A stretch of 64,000 nt of DNA from Bacillota bacterium (GTDB lineage: Bacteria; Bacillota; Clostridia; Acetivibrionales; DSM-1351): assembly GCA_023415305.1 (NCBI GenBank), contig JAEZKZ010000110.1, positions 62,001-126,000 on the forward strand. The letters are read 5' to 3'. Of the stretch, positions 9,500-17,456 are shown piece after piece (position 1 is the stretch's first letter; each line of letters begins with the position of its first letter). A program made the position numbers and the translations under genes. Below the pieces are notes generated by a model. That model saw nothing but the letters and a program-made list of their open reading frames with translations. It ran no database searches and was not told where the DNA came from.

Positions 9500-10267
9500 A
9501 TGAACTCAAATGAAATGAGGCTTGCAGTCCTTATTGACGCTGAAAACGTACCATATAGCAATATTAAAGGTATTATGGAGGAAATAGCCAAGTACGGGAC
9601 TCCTACTATAAAGAGAATATATGCTGATTGGACAAAGCCTACTATTTCAGGTTGGAAAAATGTACTTCTGGATAATGCAATAACACCAATACAACAGTAT
9701 AGCTATACTTCCGGGAAAAATTCATCGGACTCGGCCATGATTATAGATGCTATGGATATACTGTATTCCGGTCAGGTTGAAGGATTTTGTATCATATCAA
9801 GCGACAGTGATTTCACAAGACTTGTTACCAGATTGAGAGAAGCCGGCAAAAAGGTTTTCGGGATAGGTGAAAGAAAGACCCCAAGCCCATTTATTTCGGC
9901 TTGTGATAAGTTTACTTATATCGAAATAATAAGCGGAGCGTCGCAATCAAACAATAATTTTGATAACAGCGCCAAAAAGGATGAAATTACTGAAAAAGAG
10001 CCTAAAACTAATGCTTTGTTAATAAGCAAGGATATTATTAATCTTATCTCTGTTTCAATACATGATGTTGAAGATGAAAACGGCTGGGCTTTTCTGGGTG
10101 ATGTAGGCAACCTTATTATTAAGAAACAGCCTGATTTCGATCCAAGAAATTTCGGGTTTTACAAGCTTACGCATCTGATAAAGAAATTGAAGGAGTTTGA
10201 AATTGAAGAAAGAGATACGAATAATACTAAGATAAAGCATATATATGTAAGAAACAGAGTGAAGTAA
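9500..10267 (+). CDS. NYN-domain nuclease-like protein with C-terminal LOTUS (OST-HTH) domain
   Basis: A 255-residue protein. The first 150 residues form a NYN (PIN-like) domain with acidic residues at LIDAENV, SDSAMIIDAMD and SSDSDFTRL, the pattern of a metal-dependent RNase. Residues from about 175 onward match an OST-HTH/LOTUS domain (GWAFLGDVGNLIIKKQPDF, then FYKLTHLIKKL), an RNA-binding module. The combination is widespread in bacteria, with a suggested role in RNA processing that is not established. Ribosome site AGGAGG precedes the ATG; monocistronic as far as I can see. Confidence 0.85.
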   Translation: MNSNEMRLAVLIDAENVPYSNIKGIMEEIAKYGTPTIKRIYADWTKPTISGWKNVLLDNAITPIQQYSYTSGKNSSDSAMIIDAMDILYSGQVEGFCIISSDSDFTRLVTRLREAGKKVFGIGERKTPSPFISACDKFTYIEIISGASQSNNNFDNSAKKDEITEKEPKTNALLISKDIINLISVSIHDVEDENGWAFLGDVGNLIIKKQPDFDPRNFGFYKLTHLIKKLKEFEIEERDTNNTKIKHIYVRNRVK

Positions 10268-10346
10268 GGATATTGATACTAACAAGTGTTAAGAGTTTAA
10301 GAATATACCTTACAATGTCTCTGAAGATTGTTTAGGGGGCCATAAG

Positions 10347-10751
10347 ATGATTGAAGGACTCAGTCACATAACATTCATAGTAAAGGACCTTGAACGAGCA
10401 TCAGTTTTTTTCAAAGGGATATTTGATGCAGACGAAGTTTATTCAAGTGGTGATAAAATTTTTTCATTAAGCAAAGAAAAGTTTTTCAGATTGGGTGATC
10501 TATGGATCGCTGTTATGGAGGGATCCCCCTTGCCTGAGCGAACATATAATCATGTTGCATTTAAGGTATCAGAAGATGAGTTTGAAATATATGAGGAAAG
10601 AGTTCGTTTAATAGGGGTTGATGTCTTAAAAGCAAGACCCAGAATTAAAGGAGAAGGTCGCTCTATATATTTCTATGATTTCGATAATCATCTCTTTGAA
10701 ATACATGCTGGCACGCTTATGAACAGACTTGATGTATATAACGGGCGATAA
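10347..10751 (+). CDS. fosX: FosX-type fosfomycin hydrolase
   Basis: A 134-residue glyoxalase-fold (VOC) enzyme that adds water to the fosfomycin epoxide using Mn2+. All expected residues are present: metal ligands His7, His69 and Glu118, and Glu44, the general base that sets FosX apart from the glutathione- or bacillithiol-using FosA/FosB. The C-terminal run SIYFYDFDNHLFEIHAGTL is highly characteristic. TAGGGGGCC precedes the ATG. Chromosomal FosX is common in Listeria and clostridia, so this is probably intrinsic rather than recently acquired. Confidence 0.92.
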   Translation: MIEGLSHITFIVKDLERASVFFKGIFDADEVYSSGDKIFSLSKEKFFRLGDLWIAVMEGSPLPERTYNHVAFKVSEDEFEIYEERVRLIGVDVLKARPRIKGEGRSIYFYDFDNHLFEIHAGTLMNRLDVYNGR

Positions 10752-10840
10752 TTGATGTCCCCAACCTCTACAGGTAGCGGGTGCCGATTTGGTTTTCAGG
10801 TGGTTAGAATATCTCCCGCCTCGTTGGCACGCCGCTGAGG

Positions 10841-10880
10841 AAAGTAAACTTTTCTACAACAGAAAAGTTTACTTTTAAAC
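10841..10880 (+). terminator. Perfect 15-bp inverted repeat after fosX
   Basis: Positions 10841-10855 and 10861-10875 are perfectly complementary around an ACAAC loop, and the stem ends in a T-rich stretch. It is a likely terminator for fosX. Its core GTAAACTTTTC/GAAAAGTTTAC is similar to the palindromes just downstream. Confidence 0.6.
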
Positions 10881-10933
10881 CTAGGTGTTATTATGAAATA
10901 TAGCATTATCCGGTTTTATTTTTTTCTTTTCAT

Positions 10934-11003
10934 GTAAAGTAAAAATGCTTGACAAAGCAGTGTACGTGAATTAAACTATGTTAGTAAAGTAAAAATACTT
11001 TAC
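10934..11003 (+). promoter_or_regulatory. ylxM promoter with repeated palindromes
   Basis: TTGACA at 10949-10954 and TAAACT at 10972-10977 give a 17-base spacer. A perfect palindrome GTAAAGTA-AAAA-TACTTTAC lies at 10984-11003, and an imperfect copy (GTAAAGTAAAAATGCTTGAC) at 10934-10953 overlaps the -35; the two are 50 bases apart. They look like operator sites, but the regulator is unknown. Confidence 0.6.
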
Positions 11004-11034
11004 AAAGCATTACTGCTTACGAGGTGGAGTATTT

Positions 11035-11391
11035 ATGGATAAAGTTTATGAAACCTCTCTGCTGCTTGATTTTTATGGTCAGCTGCTGACAGACAGACAG
11101 TATGAAATAATGGATCTTCATTATAATAATGATTATACCTTGTCTGAGATAGCAGAGCAGCTAAATATAAGCAGGCAGGGCGTTTATGACAATGAAAAGC
11201 GAGGCAGGGCTCTGCTGAATGAGTATGAAAATAAACTTGGCCTTCTGAGCAAGTTTTCTCAGCAAAAGCAAAAGGCTGAGCAGGTAAGGAAACTATTTGA
11301 AAATTTTGAGACAAACGGGCTCAGCCGGCACAATGTGGAAGTTGTTGAACACGTAAAGCGTGAGTTGGCAGAGCTTGTAAACAGCATATAG
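11035..11391 (+). CDS. ylxM: YlxM/UPF0122 SRP-associated helix-turn-helix protein
   Basis: A 118-residue protein of the UPF0122 family, with a sigma-70 region 4-like helix-turn-helix (YTLSEIAEQLNISRQGVYDN, residues about 37-56). The family is found immediately before ffh in Firmicutes and in streptococci stimulates the signal recognition particle. Ribosome site GAGGTGGAG precedes the ATG. It is 61 bases upstream of ffh and begins the conserved ylxM-ffh-rpsP-khpA-rimM-trmD run. Confidence 0.93.
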   Translation: MDKVYETSLLLDFYGQLLTDRQYEIMDLHYNNDYTLSEIAEQLNISRQGVYDNEKRGRALLNEYENKLGLLSKFSQQKQKAEQVRKLFENFETNGLSRHNVEVVEHVKRELAELVNSI

Positions 11392-11452
11392 AGTGATTGT
11401 GAAAACCATAAGGGGCTTCAAAATCAACTCGGATTGAATTGGAGGTTTTGGG

Positions 11453-12799
11453 ATGTCGGTTTTTGAAGGTTTATCAGGAAAGCTCCAAGAGACAATTAAG
11501 AAAATCCGTGGTCAGGGCAGGGTATCTGAAAAAGATGTAAAGGATATGATGAGAGAAATCAAACTTGCATTGCTCGAGGCCGACGTTAACTTTAAAGTTG
11601 TTAAGGATTTTATAAGCAAGGTTTCTGAGAGATGTGTAGGGTCAGATGTATTGGAAAGCCTCACTCCGGGACAGCAGGTTGTAAAGATAGTTCATGAAGA
11701 GCTCATCGAACTCCTTGGTAGGGAGCAAAGCAAGGTCACATTTGCGCCAAAGCCGCCAACAGTATTTATGATGTGCGGGCTTCAGGGGTCAGGTAAGACC
11801 ACTACCTCGGGTAAGTTAGCAAACCTATTAAGGAAGCAGGGAAAAAATCCGTTGCTGGTTGCCTGTGACGTATACAGGCCAGCCGCTATAAAACAGCTCC
11901 AGGTTGTTGGCGGCCAGCTGAATATTCCGGTGTTCACACTTGAGAATAATCAGAATCCTGTAGAGATTGCCAAGGAAGCAGTAAAGTTCGCAAATATGAA
12001 ACAGCATGATCTGGTCATACTGGATACTGCAGGACGTTTGCATATTGATGAAAAACTGATGGATGAGCTGCTGAACATTAAAAAGTCGGTAGTTCCACAT
12101 GAAATATTGTTGGTTGTCGATTCTATGACAGGTCAGGATGCGGTAAATGTATCCGAAAGCTTTAATGAAAAACTTGGGATAGACGGTATTGTTCTGACAA
12201 AGTTGGACGGTGATACCAGAGGCGGTGCTGCTCTTTCAGTAAAGGCTGTAACCGGAAAGCCTATAAAATTTGCAGGTATGGGTGAAAAACTCAGCGACAT
12301 TGAACCGTTTTTTCCCGACAGAATGGCTTCAAGGATTCTGGGAATGGGAGATGTTCTTAGTCTTATAGAAAAAGCTCAGGAAGCCTATGATGAGAAAAAG
12401 GCTATTGAACTGGAAAAGAAAATGCGTACCATGCAATTTACGCTGGAGGATTTTCTTGAACAGATGCAACAGATGAAAAAAATGGGCCCGCTGGGGGATA
12501 TTCTTGGAATGCTTCCGGGTGTTGATTCAAAAGCGCTGCAGAATGTAGATATTGACGAGAAGAAGATGGCTCGTACAGAAGCCATAATTCAATCTATGAC
12601 CAAAAAAGAAAGAAATGATCCTGCAATACTAAATGCAAGCCGCAGAAAAAGAATTGCAACAGGCAGTGGTACAACCATTCAGGAAGTAAATCTGCTCCTC
12701 AAACAGTTTGAGGAAATGAAAAAGATGATGAAGATGATGACCGATATGGGTAAACGTGGTAAAAAAGGCGGCTTTGGAAAGTTTAAAATGCCTTTTTAA
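11453..12799 (+). CDS. ffh: Signal recognition particle GTPase Ffh (SRP54)
   Basis: A 448-residue SRP54 protein that targets ribosome-nascent chains to the membrane with 4.5S RNA. N domain (residues 1-90), G domain with GLQGSGKTTTSGKL, DTAGR and TKLDGD, and a methionine-rich M domain from about residue 295 containing QFTLEDFLEQMQQMKKMGP. Ribosome site TTGGAGG. Full family length, in the standard operon position. Confidence 0.98.
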   Translation: MSVFEGLSGKLQETIKKIRGQGRVSEKDVKDMMREIKLALLEADVNFKVVKDFISKVSERCVGSDVLESLTPGQQVVKIVHEELIELLGREQSKVTFAPKPPTVFMMCGLQGSGKTTTSGKLANLLRKQGKNPLLVACDVYRPAAIKQLQVVGGQLNIPVFTLENNQNPVEIAKEAVKFANMKQHDLVILDTAGRLHIDEKLMDELLNIKKSVVPHEILLVVDSMTGQDAVNVSESFNEKLGIDGIVLTKLDGDTRGGAALSVKAVTGKPIKFAGMGEKLSDIEPFFPDRMASRILGMGDVLSLIEKAQEAYDEKKAIELEKKMRTMQFTLEDFLEQMQQMKKMGPLGDILGMLPGVDSKALQNVDIDEKKMARTEAIIQSMTKKERNDPAILNASRRKRIATGSGTTIQEVNLLLKQFEEMKKMMKMMTDMGKRGKKGGFGKFKMPF

Positions 12800-12900
12800 T
12801 AAATAATATTTATAAGGTTTCATACCGATAATTTTGTTGCAATATTTACAGATTTATCAGGGAATAAACAATTACATTCCTTTAAAGGAGGTGAAAATAA

Positions 12901-13146
12901 ATGGCAGTAAAGATACGTTTAAAGAGAATAGGTGCTAAGAAGAACCCTTTTTACAGAGTAGTAGTTGCTGATTCAAGATACCCAAGAGACGGTAGATTCA
13001 TTGAAGAAATAGGTACTTACAATCCTGTTGTTGAGCCAGCTCAGGTTAACATTGATTCTGAAAAAGCTCAGAAATGGATTAAGAATGGTGCACAGCCTAC
13101 TGATACAGTAAAGTCACTTCTTAAAAAGCAGGGTATAATCGGTTAA
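12901..13146 (+). CDS. rpsP: 30S ribosomal protein S16
   Basis: An 81-residue S16, recognisable from [20 protein letters not shown] and the [14 protein letters not shown] stretch. A near-perfect AAAGGAGGTG ribosome site precedes the ATG. It sits between ffh and khpA as in most Firmicutes. Confidence 0.98.
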   Translation: MAVKIRLKRIGAKKNPFYRVVVADSRYPRDGRFIEEIGTYNPVVEPAQVNIDSEKAQKWIKNGAQPTDTVKSLLKKQGIIG

Positions 13147-13163
13147 TTCGATTAACGGGACGA

Positions 13164-13290
13164 TAATGGAGGTTAGTGTTAACCTCCAATAGTACCTTTT
13201 CCGGCTGTGGAAGCTTTATGGCTTCCAACATGTGCCTTTGTATATTGTGCTTTATCAGCTCAAAGCCACAAAAAGGCTTAGGAGGTTAAT
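13164..13290 (+). promoter_or_regulatory. Structured leader before khpA with Shine-Dalgarno / anti-Shine-Dalgarno pairs
   Basis: GGAGGTTA (13168-13175) pairs with TTAACCTCC (13179-13187). The same TTAACCTCC is also fully complementary to the real ribosome site GGAGGTTAA at 13281-13289, so two exclusive pairings are possible. Between them lie GGAAGC/GCTTCC and AAGCC/GGCTT (13263-13279), the latter directly before the ribosome site. The last part (CTCAAAGCC...GGCTTAGGAGGTTAAT) matches the leaders at 20,3xx, 23,9xx, 47,5xx and 52,9xx. Confidence 0.6.
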
Positions 13291-13521
13291 ATGAAGTTAC
13301 TACTTGAAAACATTGCAAAAGCTCTGGTGGATTATCCCGATGAGGTTTTTGTCAATGAAATTCAAAATGAAAAGTCTATTATACTTGAGCTCAAAGTATC
13401 CAAGGATGATATGGGCAAAGTAATAGGAAAGCAGGGCAGAATTGCCAAAGCTATCAGGACTGTTGTCAAAGCAGCTGCAGTCAAAGACAACAGAAGAGTA
13501 GTTGTAGATATTATTCAATAG
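13291..13521 (+). CDS. khpA: KH-domain RNA-binding protein KhpA (YlqC)
   Basis: A 76-residue single KH domain with the GKQGRIAKAIRTVVKAAA loop. KhpA forms a complex with KhpB/Jag and binds many RNAs; it affects cell division and envelope growth in other Firmicutes. It sits between rpsP and rimM as usual. Unlike its operon neighbours it has a 140-base structured leader that could control translation separately. Confidence 0.95.
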   Translation: MKLLLENIAKALVDYPDEVFVNEIQNEKSIILELKVSKDDMGKVIGKQGRIAKAIRTVVKAAAVKDNRRVVVDIIQ

Positions 13522-13544
13522 AACATTTTAATATTATACAAAAA

Positions 13545-13572
13545 GAAGGGGGCTTAAGGCCCTTTTCCTTTA
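13545..13572 (+). terminator. Hairpin after khpA
   Basis: AAGGGGGC pairs with GCCCTTTT around TTAAG and is followed by CCTTTATTT. It is a moderate terminator that could partly separate khpA from rimM. Confidence 0.55.
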
Positions 13573-13710
13573 TTTGCTGATAGAAATGACTTGTTTCTCG
13601 CACACTACTTGTATCTTGTTAACTATAAGTTTGTTGTTTATTTTGTATCAGTTAATCATTTAGTCGGGTAGAATGTAATAGGATAAATCACGGCTTAAAA
13701 TGGAGGCAAT

Positions 13711-14220
13711 ATGTTAGAATATTTGATTGTTGGACAATTGATAAATACTCATGGAGTTAAAGGGGAATTAAAGGCCACAGCGCTGACAGATGATCCTAAC
13801 AGATTTAGAAAATTAAAATGGGTTTATATAGATAAAAACGGTAAGCTTGAAAAATATGATATTACAGGTGTCAAGTTCTTTAAACAGTTCGTTATACTTA
13901 AATTCAACAATGTTGATACCATAGAGGAGGCTGAGAAGTTAAAGGGGTTGTATATGAAAATAGACAGAGCCAATGCTGTCAAGCTTCCGAAGGATGCCTT
14001 TTTCATAACCGATATCCTTGGGATGAGTGTATTTGACGAAAACGATACTCTTCTCGGAAAGCTGGTTGATGTAATCCAGACCGGAAGTAATGACGTATAT
14101 GTTGTCAGGAATTCGGGGGGAAATGAAATTCTGATACCCGCTCTTAAGAGTGTTGTTAAGGAAGTATCCCTTGAGGATGGCAGAATATCAGTAATATTAC
14201 CGAAAGGATTGTTGGATTGA
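13711..14220 (+). CDS. rimM: Ribosome maturation factor RimM
   Basis: A 169-residue 16S rRNA processing protein that binds S19 during 30S assembly. The N-terminal barrel opens EYLIVGQLINTHGVKGELK, and the PRC-barrel half carries ITDILGMSVFDENDTLLGKL and IPALKSVVKEV. Ribosome site ATGGAGGCA. Its TGA stop overlaps the trmD start by one base (TGATG), so translational coupling is likely. Confidence 0.97.
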   Translation: MLEYLIVGQLINTHGVKGELKATALTDDPNRFRKLKWVYIDKNGKLEKYDITGVKFFKQFVILKFNNVDTIEEAEKLKGLYMKIDRANAVKLPKDAFFITDILGMSVFDENDTLLGKLVDVIQTGSNDVYVVRNSGGNEILIPALKSVVKEVSLEDGRISVILPKGLLD

Positions 14221-14915
14221 TGAAGTTTGATGTTCTTACACTTTTTCCTGAAACCTTCGAACTGGTTATGAAGGAAAGTATAATGGGTCGGGCCCAGGAA
14301 AAGGGTTTGATAGAAGTTAACGCCATTAATATAAGAGACTATACCAAGGATAAGCACCGAAAGGTTGATGATTATCCCTTTGGTGGCGGAAATGGAATGG
14401 TTATGATGTGTCAGCCGGTATTTGACGCTTACAGAGCTATAACAGAAGGTGTTCTCAAAAAACCGAAAGTTATTTTCATGAGTCCTCAGGGCCGTGTACT
14501 TACTCAGCAAATTGCCTTAGAACTTTCCGAAGAGGAGCATCTGATCCTTTTATGTGGTCATTATGAGGGGATTGATGAAAGAATAATCGAGGAATTGGTG
14601 GATGAAGAAATATCTATCGGAGATTACGTTCTTACCGGGGGAGAACTTCCTGCTATGGTACTTATAGACTGTGTAAGCAGACTTATACCGGGAGTTCTCT
14701 CAAATGAAGGTTCTTTCAGTGATGAGTCTCATTTCAACGGACTTCTAGAATATCCTCAATATACCAGACCAGCTGAATATGAAGGAAAGCCTGTTCCTGA
14801 GATATTGTTATCCGGACACCATGGAAACATAAAAAAGTGGAGACATGAAAAATCCCTTGAGAGAACAAAGGAAAAACGCCCTGATTTGTTTGAGGCATAT
14901 AAGCATAAGATTTAG
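14220..14915 (+). CDS. trmD: tRNA (guanine37-N1)-methyltransferase
   Basis: A 231-residue SPOUT methyltransferase that modifies G37 of tRNAs reading C-starting codons. The trefoil-knot motifs LLCGHYEGIDERI and EISIGDYVLTGGELPAM are present, with the conserved DDYPFGGGNGMVM loop. I use the ATG at 14220, which overlaps the rimM stop by one base; an adjacent in-frame TTG exists at 14217. The usual rplS does not follow: a strong hairpin and then the liv genes come next. Confidence 0.97.
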   Translation: MKFDVLTLFPETFELVMKESIMGRAQEKGLIEVNAINIRDYTKDKHRKVDDYPFGGGNGMVMMCQPVFDAYRAITEGVLKKPKVIFMSPQGRVLTQQIALELSEEEHLILLCGHYEGIDERIIEELVDEEISIGDYVLTGGELPAMVLIDCVSRLIPGVLSNEGSFSDESHFNGLLEYPQYTRPAEYEGKPVPEILLSGHHGNIKKWRHEKSLERTKEKRPDLFEAYKHKI

Positions 14916-14980
14916 TTACCAAGCATCAAAGCTGCTGAATTCATTTCTAACTCATGTTATTACCTGATGAATTTAATATA

Positions 14981-15018
14981 TTGATAAAAGCATGTTCAAT
15001 AGGACATGCTTTTATCAA
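14981..15018 (+). terminator. Strong 15-bp hairpin after trmD
   Basis: Positions 14981-14995 and 15004-15018 form a perfect 15-bp stem with an 8-base loop; both arms are AT-rich at the base and the 3' arm contains CTTTTAT. It closes the ffh-trmD operon. Confidence 0.75.
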
Positions 15019-15024
15019 TAGCAA

Positions 15025-15167
15025 ATAATATAAGATACAAATTACTATAGGGAATATAATATAAGATACAAATTACTTTGATTCAATATTACGATAATGC
15101 ATTAAAAAATCAATGCATTATCACAATGAAGCATTGCATTGACAGGCTACTAAAAAGATACTAGAAT
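15025..15167 (+). promoter_or_regulatory. liv promoter with direct repeats and a palindrome
   Basis: TTGACA at 15139-15144 and TAGAAT at 15162-15167 are 17 bases apart. Upstream lie a perfect inverted repeat GATAATGCATT / AATGCATTATC (15093-15122) and two 22-base direct repeats ending GATACAAATTACT at 15025-15046 and 15056-15077, exactly 31 bases (three helical turns) apart. This arrangement suggests a DNA-binding regulator of the amino acid transporter. Confidence 0.65.
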
Positions 15168-15204
15168 AAAAAAAAATATTTATGTAAATAAGGGGATTTA
15201 ATTT

Positions 15205-16365
15205 ATGAAAAAGAAGCTTAGTATGTTAATGGCTGTTTGCCTTTTGGTTTCAGGCGTAACAGCTTGCGGAAATAAATCCGTTGGACAAAATGAAAATGAA
15301 ATCAAAATTGGTATCAATTATGAATTATCTGGTGGAGTTGCATCCTATGGACAAAGTTCTGTTGACGGCATCATGTTGGCTATTGATGAAATCAATGCAG
15401 CAGGTGGCATTAACGGCAAGAAAATAGTTACAGTAAAGTATGACAATAAGTCTGAACCAGCAGAAGCTATAACACTTGCCAATAAACTTATTTCCCAGGA
15501 TAAAGTGCTTGCAATTCTTGGTCCGGCAACCTCAGGATCCTTTAAATCGGAAATTTCCGTTGCTGAAAAGAAAAAGGTTCCTGTTATAAGTGGTTCAGCA
15601 ACAGCAGATGACGTTACTGTTGACAAGGCAGGTAAGAAAGAATATGCCTTCCGTATTTGCTACACTGATTCCTTCCAGGGAACTGCAATGGCAAATTATG
15701 CTTCAAGTAAATTAAATGCAAAAAAAGCTGTTCTTGTTAAAGACAGTTCAAGTGATTATGCAAAGGGATTAGCTGAAAACTTCATTAAGACCTTTACAGC
15801 TGCCGGAGGTACAATAGTTGGTGAAGAAGCTTACGTAGCAAAAGACAAGGACTTCAATGCTATTTTAACAAAAATAAAGGGTCAGGATTTTGATGTCATA
15901 TATCTTCCTGGCTACTATGAAGAAGCTGGTTTGATAATCAAACAGGCTCGTGCCCTTGGAATAGATAAGCCCATACTCGGTGCAGATGGTTTTGATTCAC
16001 CTGATTTAACCAGCCTGGCCGGTGCTAGTGCTCTGACAAAGGTATATTTTACAAACCATTACTCATCACTTGATAAAGACCCTGCTGTAATCAAATTTAT
16101 TGATGACTTTAAAAAGAAATATAATAAAGAACCAAATGCTTTTAATGCATTAGGCTATGACTTGGCAAAATTCCTGGTTGATGGTATTAAACGAAGTGAG
16201 AAGCTTGACAGTGAGTCAATTAAAAATGCTCTTGCTGCAACAAAGGACTTCACAGGAGTTACAGGTTCCTTCAGTATTGATGAAAACCATAATCCTGTTA
16301 AGGATATAGTTGTTATCGGCCTTGAAAACGGTGTTCAGGCTACAGCAGAGAAAAGCGGAAAATAA
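15205..16365 (+). CDS. livK: Branched-chain amino acid-type ABC transporter, substrate-binding lipoprotein
   Basis: A 386-residue periplasmic-binding-fold protein of the LivK/Leu-Ile-Val type 6 family. A lipoprotein signal ends LVSGVTACG, placing the mature protein on the outer face of the membrane. Family features include GINYELSGGVASYGQSSVDG and GPATSGSFKSEISVAEK. It starts the livKHMGF operon behind a good promoter. Specificity could be leucine/isoleucine/valine or another small amide or amino acid; sequence alone does not decide it. Confidence 0.9.
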   Translation: MKKKLSMLMAVCLLVSGVTACGNKSVGQNENEIKIGINYELSGGVASYGQSSVDGIMLAIDEINAAGGINGKKIVTVKYDNKSEPAEAITLANKLISQDKVLAILGPATSGSFKSEISVAEKKKVPVISGSATADDVTVDKAGKKEYAFRICYTDSFQGTAMANYASSKLNAKKAVLVKDSSSDYAKGLAENFIKTFTAAGGTIVGEEAYVAKDKDFNAILTKIKGQDFDVIYLPGYYEEAGLIIKQARALGIDKPILGADGFDSPDLTSLAGASALTKVYFTNHYSSLDKDPAVIKFIDDFKKKYNKEPNAFNALGYDLAKFLVDGIKRSEKLDSESIKNALAATKDFTGVTGSFSIDENHNPVKDIVVIGLENGVQATAEKSGK

Positions 16366-16567
16366 TCCGATATTGCCGATAATAGATATTTCCCACTCTA
16401 GAGGTGGCGATTATAATATAATAATATTAAAACTATGAAATAATAAACGGCAATTATAAATGAAATATTTTGATTAAAGATTTTACAATGATGTAGGGGG
16501 GATAATAATATATCGCCCTTACTTCTGTGTATACACCTTAACCAGAACACAATAAGGGGGAAGTGAA

Positions 16568-17452
16568 TTGGATAATTTTTTACAGCAGGTAATTAACGGA
16601 ATATCCCTTGGTAGTATCTATGCCTTAATAGCTCTGGGTTACACCATGGTCTACGGTATCATAAAGCTTATAAATTTTGCTCATTGTGATGTGTATATGC
16701 TTGGAGCATATGTCGGATACTTTTGTATGACTTCATTAAAGCTGGGTGTATTTCCCTCCTTGGTAATAGCCATGCTGGTATGTACCATAATTGGGGTTTT
16801 AATTGAGAAAATAGCATATAAACCGTTACGTAATGCAACAAGAATTGCTGTTTTAATAACTGCAATCGGTGTATCTCTTTTTATTGAATATGGAACAATG
16901 AGAGTTGTTACGGCCAATGTTCGCGCTTATCCTGAAATGACAGGATGGCTGGCTGAATCTTTCAAGGTTGGAAAGATGACAATTACAGCTCAGCAGGTAC
17001 TAATAGTGGCAAGCACTATTGTACTAATGGGTTTACTGCAGTTTATAGTTAAGAAAACCAAAGTAGGCAAGGCAATGAGAGCTGTTTCACTGGACAAGGA
17101 CGCCGCGGAATTAATGGGTATAAATGTTAATTCGACCATATCCTTTACATTTGCACTTGGTTCAGCCTTAGCCGGTGCTGCTGGTGTTTTGGTTGGTATA
17201 TATTATAATTCCATTGACCCGTTAATGGGTGTAATACCCGGACTTAAGGCCTTTGTAGCAGCAGTTTTCGGGGGTATAGGCATAATTCCCGGAGCTATGA
17301 TCGGCGGATATTTTATTGGAACAGTAGAAGTTTTTGTATCTGGTTATGGTAACTCATTATATAAAGATGCAGTTGTGTTTGCAATTCTTATAATAATTCT
17401 TATTGTTAAGCCGGCCGGACTGCTTGGCAAGAATACCAAGGAGAAGGTGTAA
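16568..17452 (+). CDS. livH: Branched-chain amino acid ABC transporter permease LivH
   Basis: A 294-residue membrane protein of about eight helices; opening QQVINGISLGSIYALIALGY and MGINVNSTISFTFALGSALAG are typical of LivH. The start is a TTG after AAGGGGGAAG. The 200-base gap from the binding-protein gene holds no clear terminator, only a weak GGGGGGATA/TATCGCCC pairing near 16,497, which might lower expression of the membrane parts relative to the binding protein. Confidence 0.93.
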   Translation: MDNFLQQVINGISLGSIYALIALGYTMVYGIIKLINFAHCDVYMLGAYVGYFCMTSLKLGVFPSLVIAMLVCTIIGVLIEKIAYKPLRNATRIAVLITAIGVSLFIEYGTMRVVTANVRAYPEMTGWLAESFKVGKMTITAQQVLIVASTIVLMGLLQFIVKKTKVGKAMRAVSLDKDAAELMGINVNSTISFTFALGSALAGAAGVLVGIYYNSIDPLMGVIPGLKAFVAAVFGGIGIIPGAMIGGYFIGTVEVFVSGYGNSLYKDAVVFAILIIILIVKPAGLLGKNTKEKV

Positions 17453-17456
17453 CCAT

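Noticed and set aside
13824..14510. Minus-strand frame across rimM and trmD
   Set aside because: Antisense to two well-conserved genes; low-complexity Ser/Phe composition.
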